Notes: generated from the sequence alone by a model not told the origin. A stretch of 64,000 nucleotides of DNA from [Mycobacterium] stephanolepidis (GCF_002356335.1 NZ_AP018165.1:2542001-2606000), one strand, 5' to 3'. Positions 16,856 through 26,854 are shown, numbered from the stretch's first letter. A program made the numbers and translations.

Positions 16856-18162
16856 GCCCCGGCCCCATTCTGGTCCGCGTCGTTCTTGTCCAAGAGCTCG
16901 AACCACTTGGCCGCGGTCTCGACGTCCTTGTCCCCGCGCCCGGACAGGTTGACCACGATCACCGCGCCTTCGCCCAACTCGGCTCCGAGCTTGAGTGCGC
17001 CCGCGACGGCGTGTGCCGATTCGATGGCAGGGATGATGCCCTCGGCGCGAGAAAGCAGTAAGAAGGCATCCATGGCCTCGCTGTCGGTCACCGGGCGATA
17101 GTCGGCACGCCCGGTCTCACGCAGCCAGGCATGTTCGGGACCCACCCCGGGGTAATCCAAACCCGCTGAGATCGAATGGGATTCGATGGTTTGACCATCC
17201 TCGTCCTGCAACAGATACGAGTAGGAGCCCTGGAAGGCTCCGGGGGTGCCGCCGGTGAATGTGGCGGCATGCCTTCCGGTTTCGACACCGTCACCGGCGG
17301 CCTCATATCCGACAAGCCGGACCGCCGGGTCGTCGATGAACGCGTGGAAAATGCCGATCGCATTCGAGCCACCGCCGACACAGGCCACTACCGCGTCGGG
17401 CAATCTGCCGACCTGATCGAGTACCTGCGCCCGCGCCTCCATGCCGATGATGCGCTGAAAATCGCGAACCATCACCGGGAAGGGGTGTGGGCCAGCCGCG
17501 GTACCGAAGCAGTAGTAGGTGTTGTGCGCGTTGGTCACCCAGTCGCGCATGGCGTCGTTGATCGCGTCCTTGAGGGTTTTCGACCCCGATTCCACAGCCA
17601 CCACGGTCGATCCCAACAGCCGCATTCGCGCGACATTGAGTGCCTGGCGTGCAGTATCGACGGCGCCCATGTAGATGACGCACTCGAGGCCCAGAAGAGC
17701 ACACGCGGTGGCGGTGGCCACTCCGTGCTGTCCCGCGCCAGTCTCCGCGATGACGCGTGTCTTGCCCATCCTCTTGGCCAGCAGGACCTGACCGAGGACG
17801 TTGTTGATCTTGTGGGAACCGGTGTGGTTCAGGTCTTCTCGCTTGAGCAGCAGACGTGCACCACCGGCGTGGGCGCTGAGGCGTTCGGCCTCGTACAGTG
17901 GCGACGGTCGGCCCACATAGTGCGTCTGCAACCGGTCGAGCTCGTCGAGGAACGAACGGTCGGACCTGACCTTCTCGTATGCGGCCGTCACTTCTTCGAT
18001 GACGGCCATCAGGGCCTCGGCCACATACCGGCCGCCGTACGGACCGAAGTGCCCGCGACCATCGGGATCATGCGCGGTGGGCTCGGCGATCGCAGCGCTC
18101 ATCTGCGGCAGGCCGGTGTTTTTCATATTGGATGAACCGCTTGCGGAAAGACTGGCGGGCAT
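16852..18162 (-). CDS. trpB: Tryptophan synthase beta subunit
   Basis: PLP enzyme joining indole and serine to make tryptophan. The PLP lysine is residue 118 in HTGSHKINN; the phosphate-cradle [10 protein letters not shown], catalytic Glu region AETGAGQHG and C-terminal NLSGRGDKD are intact. With ATG 18162 the protein is 436 residues, slightly longer than the roughly 420 of M. tuberculosis TrpB; internal ATG codons at residues 13 and 21 are alternatives, and none has a strong ribosome site. The start lies three bases after the trpC stop. Confidence 0.96.
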   Translation of the reverse strand: MPASLSASGSSNMKNTGLPQMSAAIAEPTAHDPDGRGHFGPYGGRYVAEALMAVIEEVTAAYEKVRSDRSFLDELDRLQTHYVGRPSPLYEAERLSAHAGGARLLLKREDLNHTGSHKINNVLGQVLLAKRMGKTRVIAETGAGQHGVATATACALLGLECVIYMGAVDTARQALNVARMRLLGSTVVAVESGSKTLKDAINDAMRDWVTNAHNTYYCFGTAAGPHPFPVMVRDFQRIIGMEARAQVLDQVGRLPDAVVACVGGGSNAIGIFHAFIDDPAVRLVGYEAAGDGVETGRHAATFTGGTPGAFQGSYSYLLQDEDGQTIESHSISAGLDYPGVGPEHAWLRETGRADYRPVTDSEAMDAFLLLSRAEGIIPAIESAHAVAGALKLGAELGEGAVIVVNLSGRGDKDVETAAKWFELLDKNDADQNGAGA

Positions 18163-18165
18163 CGT

Positions 18166-18984
18166 CTAGCGAGCCGGTTTGGGGCAGGACGGATGCGTGC
18201 CCGCGGTCACCAGATCGGCGACGGCTCCGCGCGGATCGCCACTGGTAACCAGTCCCTCACCGACCAGAACGGCGTCGGCACCCGCACCGGCATACGCCAG
18301 CAGGTCGGCCGTCCCACGAATACCGGACTCGGCAATACGGATGATGCCGCTGGGCAGCCCCGGCGCGATACGCGAGAAGCAATCCCGGTCGATCTCAAGA
18401 GTTTTCAGGTCGCGGGCGTTGACGCCGATAACCGATGCGCCGGCGGACAGCGCACGATCAGCCTCTTCCTCGGTGTGCACTTCCACCAGCGCGGTCATCC
18501 CGAGCGACTCGGTGCGATCGAGCAGCGAAACAAGTGCGGTCTGTTCCAGCGCCGCAACGATCAGCAGGATCAGGTCGGCGCCATGTGCCCGCGCTTCGTG
18601 GATCTGATACGGACTGATCACAAAGTCTTTGCGCAACACAGGAACTGATACGGCAGCGCGTACCGAGTCCAGATCATCGAGGCTTCCGTGGAACCGCCGG
18701 CCCTCGGTGAGCACGCTGATAATCCGTGCTCCCCCATCCTCGTAGGCCTTGGCGAGTTCTGCGGGATCGCTGATATCGGCAAGCGCGCCACGCGACGGGC
18801 TGGCCCGCTTGACCTCGGCGATCACGGCGATTCCCGGCTCGCGCAGCGCGGCCATGACATCGAGTGGCTTGGGCGCTGCTTTGGCGGCCGCCTTCACGGT
18901 GGCCAGATCGACAACGGCTTCGCGAGCCGCGACATCAGCGCGCACGCCATCGAGGATCGAATCGAGTACGGTTCCCGAACTCAT
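18166..18984 (-). CDS. trpC: Indole-3-glycerol phosphate synthase
   Basis: TIM-barrel enzyme making indole-3-glycerol phosphate from CdRP. The 272-residue protein has the catalytic Glu/Lys regions [12 protein letters not shown] (about residue 55) and [12 protein letters not shown] (about 115), then [11 protein letters not shown] and [10 protein letters not shown]. It is monofunctional: no TrpF domain is fused, fitting actinobacteria in which PriA (hisA) supplies that step. Start ATG 18984. The 94 bp upstream contain a spaced inverted repeat. Confidence 0.96.
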   Translation of the reverse strand: MSSGTVLDSILDGVRADVAAREAVVDLATVKAAAKAAPKPLDVMAALREPGIAVIAEVKRASPSRGALADISDPAELAKAYEDGGARIISVLTEGRRFHGSLDDLDSVRAAVSVPVLRKDFVISPYQIHEARAHGADLILLIVAALEQTALVSLLDRTESLGMTALVEVHTEEEADRALSAGASVIGVNARDLKTLEIDRDCFSRIAPGLPSGIIRIAESGIRGTADLLAYAGAGADAVLVGEGLVTSGDPRGAVADLVTAGTHPSCPKPAR

Positions 18985-19027
18985 GACCTCGACGATTCCC
19001 TTCTTGCGGCGCCCCCGCGCCTACACG

Positions 19028-19058
19028 CTCGAACTTCACAGAAGGGTAGCCGTTCGAG
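19028..19058. repeat. Inverted repeat before trpC
   Basis: CTCGAAC (19028-19034) and GTTCGAG (19052-19058) are perfect 7-bp arms around a 17-base loop in the 94-bp gap between the trp-associated membrane gene and trpC. The arms resemble half-sites of the mycobacterial LexA box, but the spacer is 17 rather than 4, so a hairpin in the mRNA is the simpler reading. There is no U-tract for a classical terminator. Confidence 0.5.
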
Positions 19059-19078
19059 GCTCACACAAGAAAACCGGG

Positions 19079-19711
19079 TCAGGTAGGGCCGGACGAACGC
19101 TCGGCCGGACCGACGGTGGGGTCCTGTCCGTCGTCCAAGCTGTCCCACATCACCCGCGCGCTCTGCTTCTTTTCTCCCAGATCCGCACTCTCAGAGCGTC
19201 GCGCAGCCGGGGTCTGGTATTTCGTGTCCGCGACGCCCCGTGCGGCCCGCAGGAGCGTAATGGCGGCCAGCACGACCACCACCGCGGCCACCACGGCGGT
19301 TGTGGCTCCGCCGGAGAGCCGGTCGGCCCCGATCAGTGTGGATACCGGGACGTTTTTGACGTCTGCGGCACGCGGCCCGACATCACGAACGGCCCAGAGG
19401 CTGATCCCCAGATACGCCGCGCCGGCGCCGATCACCGCGACGAGGACCGCCAAGATCCGCAGGGCCAATCCGCGGATGGCCAGCGTGGCGATCGCCGCAG
19501 CGACCAGGGCGACCGCCAGCGGGACCAGGGCCGCCGACCAGTCGGCGCCGGAGACCAGAATCGTTCGCGGCTCCCCCAAACCGTCGAAGGAACGCAGGCG
19601 CACCCAGGTGAACTTTGAGGCGCCCCACAGCCCACCCGCTGCGATCAGGAGCAATCCGGCGCCGGTGGCCAGCCGCTTGCGGCCCGAACGCGGCTGAGCC
19701 GGATCAGACAT
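19079..19711 (-). CDS. Trp-operon-associated membrane protein (TIGR02234 type)
   Basis: A 210-residue protein with about four hydrophobic segments, a charged C-terminal tail and an alanine/valine-rich core. It lies between trpE and trpC, where actinobacteria often carry the Trp_oprn_chp family (M. tuberculosis Rv1610). Its function is unknown; a link to tryptophan metabolism is inferred from conserved position. ATG 19711 overlaps the trpE stop by eight bases; longer in-frame extensions run inside trpE and are rejected. Confidence 0.85.
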   Translation of the reverse strand: MSDPAQPRSGRKRLATGAGLLLIAAGGLWGASKFTWVRLRSFDGLGEPRTILVSGADWSAALVPLAVALVAAAIATLAIRGLALRILAVLVAVIGAGAAYLGISLWAVRDVGPRAADVKNVPVSTLIGADRLSGGATTAVVAAVVVVLAAITLLRAARGVADTKYQTPAARRSESADLGEKKQSARVMWDSLDDGQDPTVGPAERSSGPT

Positions 19712-21239
19712 CCGCGGCGCCCGTGAGGGTTTCGGCCGCGGCGATCGCATTGAGCACCGCGGTGGCCTTGTTCCTGGCCTCGTTGTACTCGTACTCACCC
19801 GTGGAGTCGGCCACCACGCCCCCACCGGCCTGCACGTAGGCACGCCCGTCTTTGAACAGCGCGGTTCGGATCGCGATGGCGAAATCGGCGTTTCCGGCGA
19901 AGTCCAGGTATCCCAGCACTCCCCCGTACAGCCCGCGGCGAGTCAGCTCGACTTCCTCGATGAGTTCCATGGCGCGCACCTTCGGCGCCCCCGACAGCGT
20001 TCCCGCGGGGAAACATGCGGTGATGGCGTCCAATGCCGTCTTGCCGTCCGCCAGCGATCCAGACACCGTTGAGACCAGGTGCATCACGTGGCTGTAGCGC
20101 TCGATATGGCTGTAATCGCTGACCCGCACCGTGCCCGGCGTACACACGCGTCCGAGATCGTTGCGGCCCAAATCGACCAGCATGAGGTGCTCGGAGAGCT
20201 CTTTCTCATCGGCGAGCAGATCCTTGGCGAGCAAGGTGTCTTCCTCCTCGGTTGCGCCGCGCCAACGCGTTCCTGCGATCGGATGGGTGGTGGCCACTCC
20301 GTCCTTGACGGTGACCAGCGCCTCCGGACTAGATCCCACGATCGAAAAAGCCGTCCCACCATCGGCATCCGGCGCATGCAGCAGATACATGTATGGGCTC
20401 GGATTGGTGACCCGCAAGATGCGGTACACCTCCAACGGGTCGACGTCGGTCTCCATTTCGAAGCGCATGCTCGGCACCACCTGGAATGCCTCGCCGGCTT
20501 CGATCTCGCCGACGAGTTTGTCGACGATCGCGCTGTACTCCTCCACAGTGCGCTGGCTGCGATACACGGGTGCCGGACGATCGAAATGCGCAACAGTCGA
20601 CGGCAACGGCTGACCCAGTGCCGCCGTCATCACATCGAGTCGTGCGACCGCGCCGTCATAGGCCTCGGCCACACGCTCCGGGGTGTCATCCCAGTTCACC
20701 GCGTTGGCGATGAGCGTGATGGTGCCTTCGTGGTGATCGACGGCCGCCATATCGGTGGCGAGCAGGAGCAGCAGATCCGGCAGCCCCAGATCATCTGTTG
20801 TCTGCTCCGGAAGTCGCTCCAGCCGCCGGACGATGTCATAGGACAGGAAACCGACCATGCCACCGGACAGCGGCGGGAGGTCCGACAGCGCTTGACCTGC
20901 CAGCAGGTCCATCGTGGCCCGCAACGCATCGAGCGGATCGCCGCCGCCGGGAGCTCCCTCCGGGCTGGCCCCGAGCCAGGCGGCGTGACCGTCCCGGACC
21001 GTCAGAGCCGAGGGCGATCCCGCGCCGATGAAGGACCAGCGCGACCATGACCGCCCGTTCTCCGCCGATTCAAGCAGAAAGGTGCCGGGCCGGTTGGCAC
21101 CCAGCTTGCGGTAGGCGGAGAGCGGCGTCTCGCTGTCTGCCAACACTTTTCGGGTCACCGGCACCACCCGATGCACCGCCGCCAGGGCGTTGAACTCTTC
21201 CATGGTCGTGGTCGCGGCGCCACTGACGGTGCTATGCAT
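19704..21239 (-). CDS. trpE: Anthranilate synthase component I
   Basis: Chorismate-using enzyme that starts tryptophan synthesis, working with a TrpG glutaminase not seen here. The 511-residue protein has the N-terminal [18 protein letters not shown] (feedback region around residue 60), and the C-terminal chorismate-binding motifs [23 protein letters not shown] and [18 protein letters not shown]. Start: ATG 21239 aligns with the M. tuberculosis N-terminus and has GGGAG ten bases upstream; ATG 21248 directly abuts that site. The gene starts 67 bp downstream of the marR stop, and no tandem-Trp leader peptide is visible. Confidence 0.95.
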   Translation of the reverse strand: MHSTVSGAATTTMEEFNALAAVHRVVPVTRKVLADSETPLSAYRKLGANRPGTFLLESAENGRSWSRWSFIGAGSPSALTVRDGHAAWLGASPEGAPGGGDPLDALRATMDLLAGQALSDLPPLSGGMVGFLSYDIVRRLERLPEQTTDDLGLPDLLLLLATDMAAVDHHEGTITLIANAVNWDDTPERVAEAYDGAVARLDVMTAALGQPLPSTVAHFDRPAPVYRSQRTVEEYSAIVDKLVGEIEAGEAFQVVPSMRFEMETDVDPLEVYRILRVTNPSPYMYLLHAPDADGGTAFSIVGSSPEALVTVKDGVATTHPIAGTRWRGATEEEDTLLAKDLLADEKELSEHLMLVDLGRNDLGRVCTPGTVRVSDYSHIERYSHVMHLVSTVSGSLADGKTALDAITACFPAGTLSGAPKVRAMELIEEVELTRRGLYGGVLGYLDFAGNADFAIAIRTALFKDGRAYVQAGGGVVADSTGEYEYNEARNKATAVLNAIAAAETLTGAADV

Positions 21240-21306
21240 GCGTGCCATTCTCCCAGACCCCCGCCAACGGATTCGGCCATGCCGCCAGCGTCAGCGGTAT
21301 GCGGAC

Positions 21307-21801
21307 TTAACCTTCGTATGCCTTGAGGGTCGCGACGAGTCGCTCCAGGCCCGCGACGACCGAGGCACGCTCGTCCCCGAGTCCGGCCAGGGCCTCGGCT
21401 TCGATACGCAGCCGCTCGGGGAACAATTCGTCCACGACCGACCGCCCGCTGTCGGTCATGCTGATGATCGCGGCACGGCGGTCGTTGGCGTTGGCTTCCC
21501 GGCGTACGTATCCACGCTCTTCCAGCTTGCGCAGCATTCTGCTCACCCACGCTTGCGATACACCGAGCTCCTCAGCGACATGGCGCGCGATCACCGGCCC
21601 CTTGCGGTGCCGGAGCACCACCAGAACGTCGTGCTCGGGCTCGGCGATGGCCGCGGTCGCATAGAGAGGCTCGAGCAACCGGGCGAGCAATCCCGACGCG
21701 CGCTTGAGCGAGCCGATGACCTCCATCGGCGATGTGTCGAGCTCCGGCCTGTTCAGCGTCCAGTCACGGGTGGTGATCGAACTCTCGTGGACAGCCATCA
21801 T
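21307..21801 (-). CDS. MarR-family transcriptional regulator
   Basis: A 164-residue winged-helix regulator. The DNA-binding core is around residues 58-115 (EHDVLVVLRHR, then ELGVSQAWVSRMLRKLEERGYVRRE and the wing NDRRAAIISMTDSGR). It is divergent from mmpS-mmpL across a 377-bp gap holding two dyads, so it is the likely local repressor of that efflux pair, a layout resembling Rv0678/mmpS5-mmpL5, though the sequence is a more classical MarR. ATG 21801 is immediately followed by a second ATG (21798); GAGAGG lies just upstream of both. Confidence 0.85.
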   Translation of the reverse strand: MMAVHESSITTRDWTLNRPELDTSPMEVIGSLKRASGLLARLLEPLYATAAIAEPEHDVLVVLRHRKGPVIARHVAEELGVSQAWVSRMLRKLEERGYVRREANANDRRAAIISMTDSGRSVVDELFPERLRIEAEALAGLGDERASVVAGLERLVATLKAYEG

Positions 21802-22178
21802 GCCTCTCGGTCCAGGTGTGCCGGATAAACGCGGATCGGGGCCCAGGCTATCGAAATCGGAGCGTCACCATCGGCGAGCTCGGCAACATACGCCCGCGGT
21901 GCGGTCATTTTATTCCTCGATCACCCACGCCGGCTCCTGAGACATGGATCTCATCAGCGAGATCCACACCTAATACATAACTTGTATAGTATCTGTCATG
22001 CATGAGCGCGTTTTCCTACTCTCGCCAACCGTCACACGGCCGGGACGAATCGAGCGCGAGGCTCATCGGCCGTCATGCGTGACGGCCACGTTCCACACCG
22101 CTCGGCAGGCAATGAGGCACGCCGATGCCCCCGGATGTTGCGGGTCCCCGCTGGTCTTGATCCTCGAAAGGTGCAGCC
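21802..22178. promoter_or_regulatory. Divergent control region marR / mmpS-mmpL
   Basis: A 377-bp gap with no convincing gene. It holds an 8-bp perfect inverted repeat (TGGATCTC 21945-21952, six-base spacer, GAGATCCA 21959-21966) and a second dyad (ATACA-N5-TGTAT, 21973-21987) overlapping a -10-like TATAGT (21985-21990) facing mmpS. These are candidate operators for the adjacent MarR protein. About 180 bases lie between that -10 and the mmpS ATG, so the mRNA would have a long leader. The out-of-frame ORF starting at 21998 looks non-coding. Confidence 0.6.
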
Positions 22179-22622
22179 ATGAGCGTTTCCAGAAGCCGTC
22201 GTGTGGTCAGCAAGATCTGGTTACCCGCAATAGCGATCGTCATACTTCTCGTCGCCGGGTTGGCCATCAAATTCGCGCATGGGGTGTTCGGCTCGCAGGA
22301 TCGAACCCACAGCCCTGGGGGCAACTTCGCCGTCGTCCAGTTCAATCCCAAGAACATCGTTTACGAGGTGTACGGCGACTACGGGGGCTGGGCACGGGTG
22401 AGCTATTGGGATACCGACAACAGACCCGTCGATATCGAACTCACCGGATTGCCCTGGACACACACCGAAACGACCGTCTTGACGACCGCGACCGGAGACA
22501 TCACCGCGCAGGTCGCCGGTCGAAACGTGGGCTGCCGCATCACCGTTGACGGATTGGTGCGTTCGGAGCACACCGCGACCGGTGAGCACGCCGGTGTCTG
22601 GTGCCAGGTGCTTTCCGCATGA
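22179..22622 (+). CDS. MmpS-family membrane protein
   Basis: A 147-residue accessory protein with one N-terminal membrane helix (about residues 13-32) and a periplasmic beta-rich domain holding the MmpS-type NPKNIVYEVYGDYGGWARVSYWD (about 56-78) and two cysteines (about 123 and 142). MmpS proteins assist MmpL transporters in lipid, siderophore or drug export. AAAGGTG lies five bases before ATG 22179. The stop overlaps the mmpL start (ATGA), so the pair is coupled. Confidence 0.92.
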   Translation: MSVSRSRRVVSKIWLPAIAIVILLVAGLAIKFAHGVFGSQDRTHSPGGNFAVVQFNPKNIVYEVYGDYGGWARVSYWDTDNRPVDIELTGLPWTHTETTVLTTATGDITAQVAGRNVGCRITVDGLVRSEHTATGEHAGVWCQVLSA

Positions 22623-25459
22623 GCGCACACTCTGCCCAGAAACCGCGCTTCGCCAAGGCAATTCGTAAGTACTCGATACTCGTAGTGCTCGCCTGGTTGG
22701 CGTTCACCATCGTGATCAATACCGTGGTGCCGCAGCTCGAGCCGGTCACCGACGCGAATCAGGGCCCCTTGGTGCCGCTCGATGCGCCGTCCTCGAAAGC
22801 CTTGATTCACATCGGTGAATCGTTCAAGGAATCCAACAGCAACAGCCTGGCGATGGTCATCCTGGAGGGTGATCACAAGCTGAATGACGCCGACCACAAG
22901 TTCTACGACGTACTGGCAAGCAAGCTGGAAAACGATAAGAAGCACGTCCAATACGTCATGAATCTGTGGGGCCAGGGCACCACTGCCGCGGGCGTGCAGA
23001 GCTCCGACGGTCAGGCCGCCTACACGCTCGTGCGCGTCGCAGGTGACCAAGGTTCGACAGTCTCGGACGAATCGATCCGTGCCGTGCGCGAATTGGTCGC
23101 CGAAGTCCAGCCCCCCAACGGGGTCAAGGTCTACGTCTCCGGGTCCGCCCCGTTGTCAACCGACATGCTCCAGGTGGGCAACCAAAGCATGATCCGCCTG
23201 ATGTACGTGACCATCGTCATCATCACGGTGATGCTGCTCATCGTCTATCGTTCCGTCGCAACGGCTTTGCTGACACTACTGATCGTGATGGTGGAACTGT
23301 CCTGCGGGCGAGGCGTTGTCGCCTTCCTCGCCTATCACAAGCTGATCGGCATCTCGGTGTTCGCGTCGAACATCCTGGTGTCGTTGATCCTGGGCGCCGG
23401 AACCGACTATGCAATCTTCCTGATCGGTAGGTACCAGGAGGCGCGTCACGCCGGCGAAGATCGCGAAACCGCCTATTACTCCGCGGTCAGAGGCGTCTCC
23501 CACGTCATCCTGGGCTCGGGCCTGGCCATTGCCGGCGCGACATTCTGCCTGCAATTCACCCGCCTCAACTACTTCAACACGATGGGCCTCCCCTGCGCGG
23601 CCGCGACTCTCGTGGCGGTCGCGGCATCCCTTACCTTCGGGCCCGCGGTGCTGGCACTCGGCAGCCGCTTTGGAGTATTCGAACCGAAAGTCAAAGCCAG
23701 CGCCGGCATTTGGCGCAAGGTGGGCACCGTGACCGTGCGGTGGCCCGGACGCATCCTCGTCGTGAGCAGTGTCGTGGTGATGATCGGTTCGATCACGCTT
23801 CCGTCGTATCGGCCCAACTACAACGACCGCATATACATAGCCGACGACGTGGCGGCGAACCAGGGATATGCGGCCGCCGACCGGCATTTCCCGGTGAGCA
23901 AGCTCAACAGCGACATGCTCATGATCGAATCCGACCACGACATGCGCAATTCCACGGACATGATCGCCTTGGACAAGGTGGCGCGAGAGGTGTTCCACAC
24001 GCCTGGGGTCGCGATGATCCAGAGTGTCACCAGGCCGTTGGGCACACCACTGGAGCATTCGTCCTTCACCTACACGATGGGGACGATGGGAACCAAGATC
24101 AATGAGTTGATCCCGTTCCTTACCGATCTCACCGATCGGTTCACCCAGATGGCCGATATCACCGATCGCATGGCCGCGCTGATGCGCCAGCAGCAGGAAC
24201 TGACCGGACAGCAGGCCGACTCGGCGCATATCTCGCTCAAGGGCGCACAGGAGTTGAAGGACGTCACCGTCAGCATGCGGGACACCCTGGCCAACTTCGA
24301 TGATCAGTTCAGGCCGCTGCGGAACTACTTCTACTGGGAACCGCACTGCGCCGACATCCCCATGTGCTGGGCGATGAGATCGCTGTTCGATATGACCGGC
24401 CAGGTCGATTCGATGACCGATGCGGTCGATGACAGCCTCAAGGCCGCGATGATTCAGGACGCCGTCACGCCACAGCTGGTCCAGGTCATCGGCAAGAGCG
24501 CCGCCGAACTGGACAACATGCGCAAAGTGGTGCTCACCGAGCAGAGCACCATGCGACCGATGCTGACGCAGCTGAACGAGCTGGGCCGCCAGATGATGGA
24601 TCTCGGGCACGCCTTCGACAGCTCCAAGAACGACGAGTTCTTCTACCTGCCGCCCGAAGCCTTCGACAATCCGTACTTCCAGATCGACCTGAAGTACTTC
24701 GTGTCACCGGACGGGAAGTCCGCGCGCTACATGATCTATCACGACGGTGAAGCGCTGAGCGAGGAAGGCATCGACCACGCACAGGCCTACCTGCCGGCAG
24801 CCAAGGAAGCGCTGAAGGGAACGACGCTGGCCGGTTCGCGGGTTTATCTGGGGGGTGCGGCCGCAACGTACTGGGATATCCAGGACGCCACCAAGACCGA
24901 CCTCCTGATCGCGGCGATCGCGGCGTTCGCGCTGATCTTCCTGGTGATGCTGTTGATCACCCGCAGTGTGGTCGCGGCATTGGTCATCATCGGTACGGTG
25001 GCGTTCTCGTACTCCGGCGCCTTCGGCCTTTCGGTGCTGGTCTGGCAGCATTTCCTGGGCATACCGCTGAGCTGGTTGAACCTGCCCATCACCTTCATCA
25101 TCCTGGTGGCCGTGGGATCTGACTACAACCTGTTACTGATCGCCCGCTATCTGGAGGAAAGCAAAGCCGGGTTGAACACAGGTTTGATCAGAGCGGTGGC
25201 GAACTCGGGCAAGGTGGTCACCACCGCGGGCATCGTGTTCGCAACGACGATGATGGCCATGCTCTCCAGCGACCTGTTGTCGGTCGGCCAGCTGGGGTCC
25301 ATTATCGGGCTTGGCCTGCTGCTGGACACGCTCATCGTGCGATCGTTCATCACTCCCGCGATCGCCCGGCTGCTCGGTCCGCTGTTCTGGTGGCCGCGCA
25401 TCATCCGTTCGCGTCCAGCACCTGCCCAGTACAGGGAAACGACTGTGGCCACTCATTGA
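22619..25459 (+). CDS. MmpL-family RND transporter
   Basis: A 946-residue RND transporter of the MmpL group, with one N-terminal helix, a periplasmic domain, helices 2-6, a second periplasmic domain and helices 8-12. The proton-relay Asp-Tyr pairs are seen in GAGTDYAIFLIGRYQ (about residues 260-274) and VAVGSDYNLLLIARY (about 832-846). Such proteins export cell-wall lipids, siderophores or drugs; the cargo cannot be assigned here. The cassette marR-mmpS-mmpL interrupts the otherwise conserved trp-bcp-his gene order, which suggests acquisition or rearrangement. Start ATG 22619 overlaps mmpS. Confidence 0.93.
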   Translation: MSAHSAQKPRFAKAIRKYSILVVLAWLAFTIVINTVVPQLEPVTDANQGPLVPLDAPSSKALIHIGESFKESNSNSLAMVILEGDHKLNDADHKFYDVLASKLENDKKHVQYVMNLWGQGTTAAGVQSSDGQAAYTLVRVAGDQGSTVSDESIRAVRELVAEVQPPNGVKVYVSGSAPLSTDMLQVGNQSMIRLMYVTIVIITVMLLIVYRSVATALLTLLIVMVELSCGRGVVAFLAYHKLIGISVFASNILVSLILGAGTDYAIFLIGRYQEARHAGEDRETAYYSAVRGVSHVILGSGLAIAGATFCLQFTRLNYFNTMGLPCAAATLVAVAASLTFGPAVLALGSRFGVFEPKVKASAGIWRKVGTVTVRWPGRILVVSSVVVMIGSITLPSYRPNYNDRIYIADDVAANQGYAAADRHFPVSKLNSDMLMIESDHDMRNSTDMIALDKVAREVFHTPGVAMIQSVTRPLGTPLEHSSFTYTMGTMGTKINELIPFLTDLTDRFTQMADITDRMAALMRQQQELTGQQADSAHISLKGAQELKDVTVSMRDTLANFDDQFRPLRNYFYWEPHCADIPMCWAMRSLFDMTGQVDSMTDAVDDSLKAAMIQDAVTPQLVQVIGKSAAELDNMRKVVLTEQSTMRPMLTQLNELGRQMMDLGHAFDSSKNDEFFYLPPEAFDNPYFQIDLKYFVSPDGKSARYMIYHDGEALSEEGIDHAQAYLPAAKEALKGTTLAGSRVYLGGAAATYWDIQDATKTDLLIAAIAAFALIFLVMLLITRSVVAALVIIGTVAFSYSGAFGLSVLVWQHFLGIPLSWLNLPITFIILVAVGSDYNLLLIARYLEESKAGLNTGLIRAVANSGKVVTTAGIVFATTMMAMLSSDLLSVGQLGSIIGLGLLLDTLIVRSFITPAIARLLGPLFWWPRIIRSRPAPAQYRETTVATH

Positions 25460-25580
25460 CCTGGCTCGTCGATACACGTTCCAGCTAATCTCCCACACCA
25501 CGCCACCGGGCAGGAACACCGTCACATTCTTCGATGGCATGCCGCACCTCATCACGTCGAAGGACTCCAGACCGTTCGAC

Positions 25581-25604
25581 CGTATCGAACATACATTCGA
25601 TACG
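25581..25604. promoter_or_regulatory. Perfect 9-bp dyad containing a LexA/SOS-like box
   Basis: CGTATCGAA (25581-25589) and TTCGATACG (25596-25604) form a perfect inverted repeat with a six-base spacer. Within it, 25585-25600 reads TCGAAC-ATAC-ATTCGA, one base away from the mycobacterial LexA consensus TCGAAC-N4-GTTCGA. It lies 22 bp before the HIT-family gene start. LexA control is inference; the wider symmetry also allows another repressor. Confidence 0.55.
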
Positions 25605-25626
25605 TCAACGCCTTTAGCCTGAGGCG

Positions 25627-26055
25627 GTGCCCGATGAATGCTTGTTCTGCGGAATCGTCTCCGGTGTAGTTCCTGGCGTGCGGGTGGCAGAGGATGCCGA
25701 CACATACGCCTTCATGGATATCAATCCGGGTTCGGACGGCCATCTGCTGGTCGTTCCGAAGCGGCACAGCAAGGACCTCCTCGAGATCCCGGCCGAGGAC
25801 CTGAGCGCTGTTGCGGTGGCGGCCCAGCGGATAGCCAAAGCGGTCGTTTCCGAACTCGGCGCCGATGGGGTGAATCTGCTGAATTGCTGCGGCGCCCACG
25901 CATGGCAGACGGAGTTCCACTTCCATCTGCACGTGATTCCACGATATGCCGCCAAGTCCAAAGACCGGCTCGGGCTGCCATGGGCACCGGGCATCCGCGG
26001 TGACGCCTTCACGATCACTGCCCTGGGAAACCGGCTGTCCAACGCGCTGGCGTAG
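25627..26055 (+). CDS. HIT-family nucleotide-binding protein
   Basis: A 142-residue histidine-triad protein with the HIT motif H98-F-H100-L-H102 and an N-terminal CLFCGI metal-site pair. HIT proteins are nucleotidyl hydrolases or transferases acting on AMP-type adducts. The start is GTG 25627 with GAGG just upstream. It follows mmpL by 167 bp and is followed by bcp after 10 bp. The dyad at 25581-25604 suggests its own control. Closest class is the Hint/Fhit-like bacterial group; the substrate is unknown. Confidence 0.9.
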   Translation: MPDECLFCGIVSGVVPGVRVAEDADTYAFMDINPGSDGHLLVVPKRHSKDLLEIPAEDLSAVAVAAQRIAKAVVSELGADGVNLLNCCGAHAWQTEFHFHLHVIPRYAAKSKDRLGLPWAPGIRGDAFTITALGNRLSNALA

Positions 26056-26065
26056 CGTTCGACTC

Positions 26066-26524
26066 ATGAAACCTGGTGATCGTGTCGCCGACTTCGAACT
26101 TCCGGACCAGACCGGAACGACTCGCAGCCTCTCCGCGCTCCTGGTCGACGGGCCCGTCGTGCTGTTCTTCTATCCCGCAGCCAATACCCCCGGCTGCACC
26201 GCCGAGGCATGCCACTTCCGCGATCTGGCAAGTGAATTCAAGGAAGTCGGTGCCTCACGCGTCGGCATCAGCGTCGACTCGGTAGACAAGCAGGCCGACT
26301 TCGCCGACAAGCGCAAGTTCGACTACCCGTTGCTCTCGGACACCGGCGGTAAGGTCTCGTCGGCCTTCGGCGTCAAGCGCGGCCTGTTGGGCAAGCTGGC
26401 CCCGGTGAAGCGGACCACGTTCGTCATCGGCACCGACAAGACGATCCTCGAAGTCTTCGCGAGCGAGCTCAACATGAACGCGCACGCCGACAAGGCCCTA
26501 GAGTTCCTCCGCGCCCGCAAGTAA
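26066..26524 (+). CDS. bcp: Thioredoxin-dependent peroxiredoxin (Bcp type)
   Basis: A 152-residue atypical 2-Cys peroxiredoxin reducing hydrogen peroxide and organic peroxides. The peroxidatic cysteine is C44 (NTPGCT) and the resolving cysteine C49, five residues on, as in alpha-helical Bcp/PrxQ enzymes. It is the counterpart of M. tuberculosis bcpB (Rv1608c), which also lies between his and trp. Its 3' end overlaps convergent hisI by 27 bp. Confidence 0.93.
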   Translation: MKPGDRVADFELPDQTGTTRSLSALLVDGPVVLFFYPAANTPGCTAEACHFRDLASEFKEVGASRVGISVDSVDKQADFADKRKFDYPLLSDTGGKVSSAFGVKRGLLGKLAPVKRTTFVIGTDKTILEVFASELNMNAHADKALEFLRARK

Positions 26525-26854
26525 CACGTCGGCATCGAAGCAACTGTGGGCACCGGTGTGGCACGCCGGTCCGGTCTGGTCGACTTCCAGCACCAGAGTG
26601 TCCCCGTCGCAGTCCAGCCGCACCGCGTGCACGTACTGGGTGTGGCCGGATGTCTCGCCCTTGACCCATAGACGCTGCCGGGATCGCGAGAAGTACGTCC
26701 CGCGCCGCGTCGCAAGGGTCTGCGCCAACGCCTCATCGTTCATCCACGCCACCATCAGCACCGTGCCGGTGCCGCGCTCTTGCACCACTGCGGTGACCAG
26801 GCCGGCCGCGTCGCGTTTCAGGCGATCGGCAATCCCGGGATCCAGCTCGCTCAT
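26498..26854 (-). CDS. hisI: Phosphoribosyl-AMP cyclohydrolase
   Basis: Opens the adenine ring of PR-AMP in histidine synthesis. The 118-residue monofunctional enzyme has VAWMNDEAL, the [16 protein letters not shown] stretch and metal ligands in DCDGDTL and HTGAHSCF. HisE is not fused. ATG 26854 overlaps the hisF stop. The gene ends 27 bp inside bcp on the other strand. Confidence 0.96.
   Translation of the reverse strand: MSELDPGIADRLKRDAAGLVTAVVQERGTGTVLMVAWMNDEALAQTLATRRGTYFSRSRQRLWVKGETSGHTQYVHAVRLDCDGDTLVLEVDQTGPACHTGAHSCFDADVLLAGAEEL

Noticed and set aside
19028..19058. LexA box before trpC
   Set aside because: Half-sites match, but the spacer is 17 bp, not 4, so it cannot be a standard LexA site.
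21249..21306. Possible attenuator or leader peptide before trpE
   Set aside because: The 67-bp gap (21240-21306) has no short ORF with tandem Trp codons; the only ATG frame runs on through trpE in another frame and has a single Trp codon.
21998..22549. Leaderless ORF between marR and mmpS
   Set aside because: It starts seven bases after a -10-like hexamer, but the translation is Arg/His-rich without domain features and its second half is a shadow of mmpS.
23276..24610. Long ORF antisense to mmpL
   Set aside because: Composition is a GC-skew shadow; mmpL carries all conserved motifs in the opposite frame.
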